From positions 622,936,262 through 623,000,261 of the forward strand of contig CM046877.1 of NCBI GenBank assembly GCA_025667525.1: DNA of 64,000 nucleotides. Reading direction: 5' to 3'. Below the pieces are notes generated by a model. That model made no database searches. It had not been told where the DNA came from and saw nothing but the letters and a program-made list of their open reading frames with translations. The position numbers and the translations under genes were made by a program. This DNA is from Glebionis coronaria. Lineage: Eukaryota; Streptophyta; Magnoliopsida; Asterales; Asteraceae. Below are positions 58,501 to 64,000 of the stretch, piece by piece (the first letter of the stretch is position 1; each line of letters begins with the position of its first letter).

Positions 58501-60290
58501 ATGAAGTCACATTTGTTGTTAATACCTTTTGTTCTAGTTTTGGTTCTTCATGTTTGTGTGTGTAACTCGACTTACATTAACTATCACGAAGCGTTATGGA
58601 AGTCGATATTGTTTTTCGAAGGTCAGCGGTCTGGTTTCTTGCCAAAGGATCAGAGAATGAGATGGCGAGGTGACTCGGGGCTAAACGATGGCGTGTTGGG
58701 AGGTTATTATGATGCTGGTGATAATGTTAAGTATAATTTTCCTATGGCGTTTAGTACTACTATGCTGGCTTGGGGTGTGGTTGAATTTGGTGACTTGATG
58801 CCGCGTTCTGAGCTGAGGGATGCTTTGGTGGCGATTAGATGGTCTACTGATTATTTGATCCGGTCTTGCCGCTATAGAGGAATGATTGTTGTGCAGGTAT
58901 TATTTTGGTTTAGTTTACGCGCATATTTTGCATCCAAAATATAATGTATCTCTTAAACAGATGTGTCAGATAACTAAAAAATTAAAACGCGCTAATCTAA
59001 AAGACTTTATATGTAGGTTGGCGATCCAATTAAAGACCATAACTGCTGGGAAAGACCAGAGGACATGGACACAGATCGGACGGTATACACAGTGCATGAA
59101 CCAAACGCTGCCTCAGATGTTGCTGGAGAAATGGCAGCAGCTCTAGCCGCTTCATCTATTGCATTCAGGCGGTCTGATCCCTTATACGCAGACAAGCTCT
59201 TAAGCACAGCCACAAGAGTTTTTGGTTATGCGGATACTTATAGGGGGGCTTACAGTGATAACAGCGATATTAGGAGTGGTGTTTGTCCATTTTACTGTGA
59301 TTTTGACGGATATCAGGTAAGCATATCTACATAATATACGTGTATATATCTCGTGTAGTTAGTACTCGATTGTAAGTTAATATATACATGTATTTTGGCA
59401 TGGCAGGATGAATTGTTGTGGGGAGCAGCATGGTTACGAAAAGCTTGGAAATTAAAAAGCAAATCACGTAGTAATAGCTATTTGGATTATTTACAACAAC
59501 ACAGTAAAACATTTGGTGCTGGTGATAATATTTACGAGTTTGGTTGGGACAATAAGCATGCTGGCCTCAACGTTCTTGTTTCGCAGGTATAGTAAACCGG
59601 CTAAATAGTACTCTTTTTTTATTAATGAAACTTTTTCTGTTGAAATCGTGGTAATTAAGTATACTTGATTCTGATTTTCAGGAAGTTTTGGAAGAAAATT
59701 TGTATGCTTTTGAATCTTACAAAGTTAACGCAGATAGCTTCATATGCACATTAATACCAAACTCGTCCTACCCTCACATTAAGTACTCTCCCGGAGGCCT
59801 AATATATCGTCCTGGTGGATGCAACTTACAGCATACTACTTCACTCACATTCCTCATGTTAGTTTACGCCAAGTACCTGGAACGGTCGTCAAAATCAGTA
59901 AACTGTGGTAGCATAAGTGTGGGCCCCCGTTACCTTCGCCAAATGGCCAAGCGTCAAGTTGATTACATCTTAGGGGATAACCCCAAAGGAATGTCATATA
60001 TGGTAGGGTACGGCCACAAGTATCCACAAAGGATTCATCATCGAGGCTCAGCCAACCCGTCCATTAAGCACCACCCCAGACGTATTCAGTGTAAAGAGGG
60101 ATCCCTTTATTACAACTCACCATATCCCAATCCGAATCTTTTGGTTGGAGCGCTTGTTGGTGGTCCTGGAGACGACGATGTGTTTGCAGACGATCGAAAT
60201 GAAGCTTCAAAATCTGAACCTACAACGTACGTTAATGCACCATTTGTTGGTGTGTTAGCATACTTTGCCGCTAACCCAAATACTATTTAA
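58501..60290 (+). CDS. Family GH9 endo-1,4-beta-glucanase, secreted (4 exons, ~494 aa)
   Basis: Exons are 58501-58896, 59017-59316, 59407-59586 and 59682-60290. All introns are GT-AG and phase 0. The product hydrolyses beta-1,4-glucan links in the cell wall. Residues 1-22 form a signal peptide ([20 protein letters not shown]). The GH9 domain follows: [17 protein letters not shown] with the catalytic Asp pair, [49 protein letters not shown], the His motif RIHHRGSAN, and [10 protein letters not shown] with the catalytic Glu. There is no C-terminal carbohydrate-binding module or membrane anchor, so it is a class B secreted type; length is normal. Oddities: between LNDG and GGYYDAGD several residues usual in the family (a Val-Asp-Leu stretch) are absent, and [11 protein letters not shown] replaces the usual SxxPNRIFVQ-like segment. 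The reading frame is intact, so it is probably functional but unusual near the active site. Confidence 0.93.
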
Positions 60291-60823
60291 ACAAATGAAT
60301 TTTAGGGATTGACACACTTTTGCACTAGTGCAATAACATATAGTTTCTAGTTTTCTGTTTTTGCATCCATTTGGTTACTTATTTCATGTATGATTTGTAA
60401 CTCATTTTGCGATGATATAAAGAAACTTGAGCTATAATTTATTTTTATTTTAATATGAGTAAGCTTGCACAGGTGAGTTGTCCGAGGGGAGTTCCCGGGG
60501 TGCCTGTAAACCACATTAATTTTCCCTTCGCAATGTAAGAGTTAGTCTTTTGTAAAACGAACCTGATAACTTGCAGTTGTAAGTCTGCAGCTCAACATAA
60601 TCAAATGAACATTTTGCGAAATAATACGTTTGGTAGATATGTGTAAATAATGTCTTCAGGAACCAACTTCATTGACAATTGACCATAATTCGTCGAGCTT
60701 TTTCTTCAGCTTGAACGAGCTTCTAAAACTGAAAGATAAATCTTATTGTTCTGAACATATTACTCTATATCTCATGCTGATACGAGTAACAAAAGAATCA
60801 TATATATGGTTCTTTATTTAGTA
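60291..60823. other. 3' flank of the endoglucanase gene
   Basis: Holds the endoglucanase 3' UTR (T-rich, no clear AATAAA) and then spacer. Nothing else is recognised. Confidence 0.55.
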
Positions 60824-61313
60824 CACTAATAGAAAACTGGGAAACAAGCCAACAACGAGGGATTTACTGACGGAAACAAATACGTTAGTAACTATCAACA
60901 GATTTATCGGCGGATAGTGACAGATTTGCAACACAAGAAATTACTTCAGTAATTCTTCGACGGAACAGTGAGTGTCTTGGAATGACAAATAAGTATTTTA
61001 AGTATATGAAAGGATTTATGGTTTAACCAATTTTTGGTAAAACTTGTGAGACTTACGAGCAGTATTTTGAAACTCGAACACGATTTAATTACAAAGCACA
61101 ACGGCGGCTAATTGTTGGAACAAATATTGGTATGATCTGTCAGAAAACTGTCGTTAGACTGGGGGTAACTTGTCACTAATTTCGTCGGTAATTTCTGTTG
61201 GTGAATCACTAATGGGTATTCACCAAACACTGACGGTAGTTTTTTTAGCCTCGTCGGAAAATTTGTTGGCAGAAATCACTAACACTATTACCAACGGACC
61301 TTTTCTATGAGTG
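60824..61313. mobile_element. Small CACTA-type element (about 490 bp)
   Basis: Begins CACTAATAGAAAAC and ends TTTTCTATGAGTG, an imperfect inverted pair. Inside, motifs such as TCGTCGGTAATTTCTG, CGACGGAAC and CGTCGGAAAAT recur on both strands, as in the subterminal repeats of a common plant CACTA group. No clean 3 bp target duplication is visible. The right end may instead be ten bases further (GACATGTAGTG). It is too short to encode transposase. Confidence 0.6.
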
Positions 61314-62327
61314 ACATGTAGTGTAGTCGTCGACCAAAAAGTCTGCCATGCCTATTATCCAGTCTTTTGGTCTTCGCTAAAGGTTTGCCGACAGATTTGG
61401 CCATCTGGTAGACCATTTTTCTGGTAGAGCATATATAACCCAACACTCCACCAGTAAATATTATTTGAAGTTCATAGTTTTTTTAAAGAACTCGACCTAG
61501 GCTCTTAACAAACAGCTCAAATTCTTTGAATAACGCGCAAGTGTATATATGATTGATCAACTACACTCAAACATAACGCAGAATCGAAAAGATGATTTAA
61601 ACATCGGTAACAAGAAGTTCATAAACCATCAAGCAAAAGCGAAAAACATAAACCGAAATTTGCATCAACTACACAACACTTCTAAGTTCTATCAAACAAA
61701 GCACCATTAACCAAGTTAACCAGGTTCCATATATCGCGAAATCTCAACAGATCAGGTATTAAAAGTATGTAATACAACATATTGCATTAAGTTTTACCAA
61801 AGAGTTGGCTGTTTAAACAAACTTATGAGCAACGACAAAAGGACGGAAAAAAAACTATCATCCTTGGTATTTCTTTTACAGATAACCAAAAAAAAAAACT
61901 TTCGACAATAAAGAATCTAACAATGACAAACTAAGACAACAGTCTAAAAGAATTTTTAAAAATAAAAAATTTAATGGTATCGGGAAAGTAATGTAAACTT
62001 AATGGCCTGCAAAAGTTAGCAGCAGAGCTCCTTTCCAACTACGACTACACCTAAAATTCTGACGTCCATAAGTTTATGAAGATCCCAATCCGAGTTTTTT
62101 TCTCACTTCAACCCAACAAAAAACATAAAATAAAAAACAGTCCTTCATGGGTCAAAAAATTTAAATAAAACGAATCGAGGGTGGAGCGGGAATTGGTAGA
62201 AAAAATAATACTTGGGTGTTTGGTTTGTCGTCTTTGTGAGACTTTTAATGAGCTTATGGTGGGATCTTTTGAGTGAAGGCATCTTTTAACGAAAAATTTG
62301 TTAAAGGGTGTGAAGTTTTTGTTTTCA
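61314..62327. other. Spacer and 3' UTR of the PP2A B55 gene
   Basis: The part nearest 62327 must contain the minus-strand 3' UTR of the PP2A gene. The open frame at 62108-62446 on the minus strand overlaps the last exon in another frame and is not a gene. Nothing else is seen in 61324-61980. Confidence 0.55.
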
Positions 62328-64000
62328 TCATGCGTAATACATGTACAAGCTGTTTGCAGCAGCACAAGCAATTGAATTTTCGGTAGGATGCCATGCGAGG
62401 TGAAGCAACTTGGTCGTGAAATCAAATGGATTGCCATTTGCATCAACGCTGGTGCTATCTCCTCCTGTTAGCAGATTAAAAAAACAAAATTTAGATGTCT
62501 AAGCTAGAACCGAAATAATTCAGAGATGGCCTCATACGGTCGGGTGGGTGTTGTGTAAAAGGTCCTGAGTCCTGACAGTTCATTTCTCATACGGGTCAAA
62601 TTGGACAGGAAGAGTTGGGCTGACCAACAAATGCGTTAACAATGACTTCAAAAAGGTAATACAATCAAACAATGACTTTCAACCTGTTTTGAACTGTTCC
62701 CGTTGTGGCTAAATAATTTGATATGACCCGTTTCAGATTAACTCAAATTCACTCATTTACAGCTCGTTCCGTAATGCTCTTCTACTTGCATTTTTATTTT
62801 TTTCAATTCTAGATGTGTTAACTAGTAATTAAATTTCTTTTGTGCTCAGGCAAACGATTTCAAGAAAGATTGAGCATTAATGAATAGAAGTGGCAAAATG
62901 AAGGGTTGAAACGGGTCAATTTGACTCGATTGATATCGAACACAACGCATATCAACTCATTAATAAGTATCCATATCAGCTTTTTATACACAGATATTAC
63001 TAAAATAGTCATAGCACTAATTACGGTAAAGGATGAAATAAGAGAAGTGGGCTGACCTCGTCTAACTGCACGGGTTATGCTGCTAAGAGATCTGGAAGGC
63101 CTTGCGGGGGTCTGCACTTGTCTCCTGCAAGGTATTGTAAATTGTTATTAAAGCACATACTTTTTATCCAAATTTCAGTCTAAGCACAATATTGCTCCGA
63201 GTTTTAAAATATTTTTTTTGTGGAAGTTTTAAAAATATAAAATTCTGTAATCGAATGGGGCGAGTTCAACAAAGATGACAAAAAATAATCGAAGGTCCTA
63301 GCCACTCATTTTTCAATCATATAGAAGTGCCCCTCTAATGAATGATTTTATGCCCGCCATGATGGTGTAATTAGTTTTACTTAACATCAACGGTTCACGA
63401 TGTTTAATTTTTAAAAAGGTGGATGTAAGGGGTTTTTTTAATTTTCGATTGAAAAATGTGTGGCTAAAACTGTCTCGTTTAATCTTCGATTTTTTGTGAT
63501 CTTTGTTGAACGAAACTCTTAATCGGATATGGAATATGATTCTTCATGAATCATATATGATATATAGCTTTTTTATTCCATTTTTTCCCTAATAGTAAAA
63601 TTCAGCATATCGTTAGATACCTCATTGGATTTTTGCTAGCTTCCAGGGTCGTTGCTTCGGTACTTCCCGATTGGCAGCCAAACACACGGAATAAGTTACT
63701 GATATCAAATTGTTTTGACAAGTGAGTGAACATCCAAATGGATACAAAAATTATGATAAACTTGATATAAATGTTACCTGTATGAACCAGTTGCAACACG
63801 TTGGCTATCACCACTTAAACAGCACTCAAATTTATCGAAAATAGAATCATTTTCATATAAATCACACAACTGAATAATCAACAGTACATCATCAGTAACC
63901 TCGTAATGCTCAAGAAAAATTAGCAGCGAAAAAATTTATGAAAAACTTATAAAGTATACCTTAGGTCTTAAATATTCATGCACTTGAAACGTGGAGACTG
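62328..64000 (-). CDS. PP2A 55 kDa regulatory subunit B (B55), C-terminal exons, partial
   Basis: Minus strand, running off the right edge. Exons: 64000-63960 ([12 protein letters not shown]), 63869-63778 ([20 protein letters not shown]), 63698-63621 ([20 protein letters not shown]), 63124-63057 ([20 protein letters not shown]) and 62464-62328 ([20 protein letters not shown], ending NSLYMYYA then TGA). All junctions are GT-AG and keep phase. These are the last WD40-propeller blades and conserved C-terminus of B55, which selects substrates for the PP2A phosphatase holoenzyme in cytosol and nucleus. No stops or shifts are seen; the gene appears intact. It converges with the endoglucanase gene. 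Confidence 0.96.

Noticed and set aside
62108..62446. 112-residue minus-strand frame
   Set aside because: It overlaps the last PP2A B55 exon in a different frame; the B55 frame is strongly supported by family motifs.
62860..63117. 85-residue minus-strand frame as a separate gene
   Set aside because: Its start is part of a B55 exon ([20 protein letters not shown]), and the rest is read-through into the following intron.
1..64000. An undescribed multi-gene system such as a defence island or biosynthetic cluster
   Set aside because: The only intact host genes are an endoglucanase and a PP2A subunit, which are common plant genes with no visible functional link. The rest is transposons and pseudogenes.

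Overview
This is a nuclear window from a flowering plant, probably a eudicot and plausibly a daisy-family species. The evidence is plant-type split genes with GT-AG introns (a family 9 endoglucanase and a PP2A B55 subunit), a nuclear tRNA-Arg, and dense LTR retrotransposons. The Asteraceae suggestion rests on the style of the chromovirus at 13-27 kb (an extra proline-rich ORF before gag) and is an inference from memory. About 80 percent of the window is repetitive.

Layout. 1-983 is AT-rich with no gene. 984-11883 is a 3.8 kb direct tandem duplication: both copies carry a telo-box-rich minisatellite, a tRNA-Arg(CCU) gene and the 3' end of an old copia element. Copy B alone also holds a 3.07 kb non-autonomous CACTA transposon with an AAT target duplication. 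The copia element (Copia I, minus strand) spans 10497-47790 and is bounded by ATAAA, but most of that span is later insertions. These are a young chromovirus with 3.9 kb LTRs at 13295-27262 (TSD ACTTC), an older minus-strand chromovirus at 29060-43615 (TSD CAAGA) that itself holds a 3.9 kb solo LTR at 33757-37677 (TSD AAGCT), and a 4 kb insertion at about 43711-47690 carrying exons of an unrecognised gene. Removing the layers joins position 10496 to 47796.

47813-50456 holds a decayed, apparently intronless arginyl-tRNA synthetase copy. It runs into a decayed domain resembling DUF6598 (the C-terminal part of jasmonate-induced 60 kDa-type proteins), interrupted by a SINE with a 16 bp target duplication. 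51738-56805 is a second copia element (Copia II, plus strand, TSD ATCCA) with a 576 bp solo LTR inside its reverse transcriptase (TSD TGATG). It landed in, or next to, a LINE remnant (56811 to about 57940).

The two convincing host genes are at the right end and converge tail to tail. One is a four-exon GH9 endoglucanase (58501-60290, plus), secreted and acting on cell-wall glucans. The other is the 3' part of a PP2A B55 regulatory subunit gene (62328 to beyond 64000, minus). A small CACTA-type element lies between them. The window shows no operon or defence-like system. Its main interest is the dateable transposon nest, the synthetase/DUF6598-like chimera candidate, the extra ORF with acceptor-like sites in the young chromovirus, and the captured exons at 44-45 kb.
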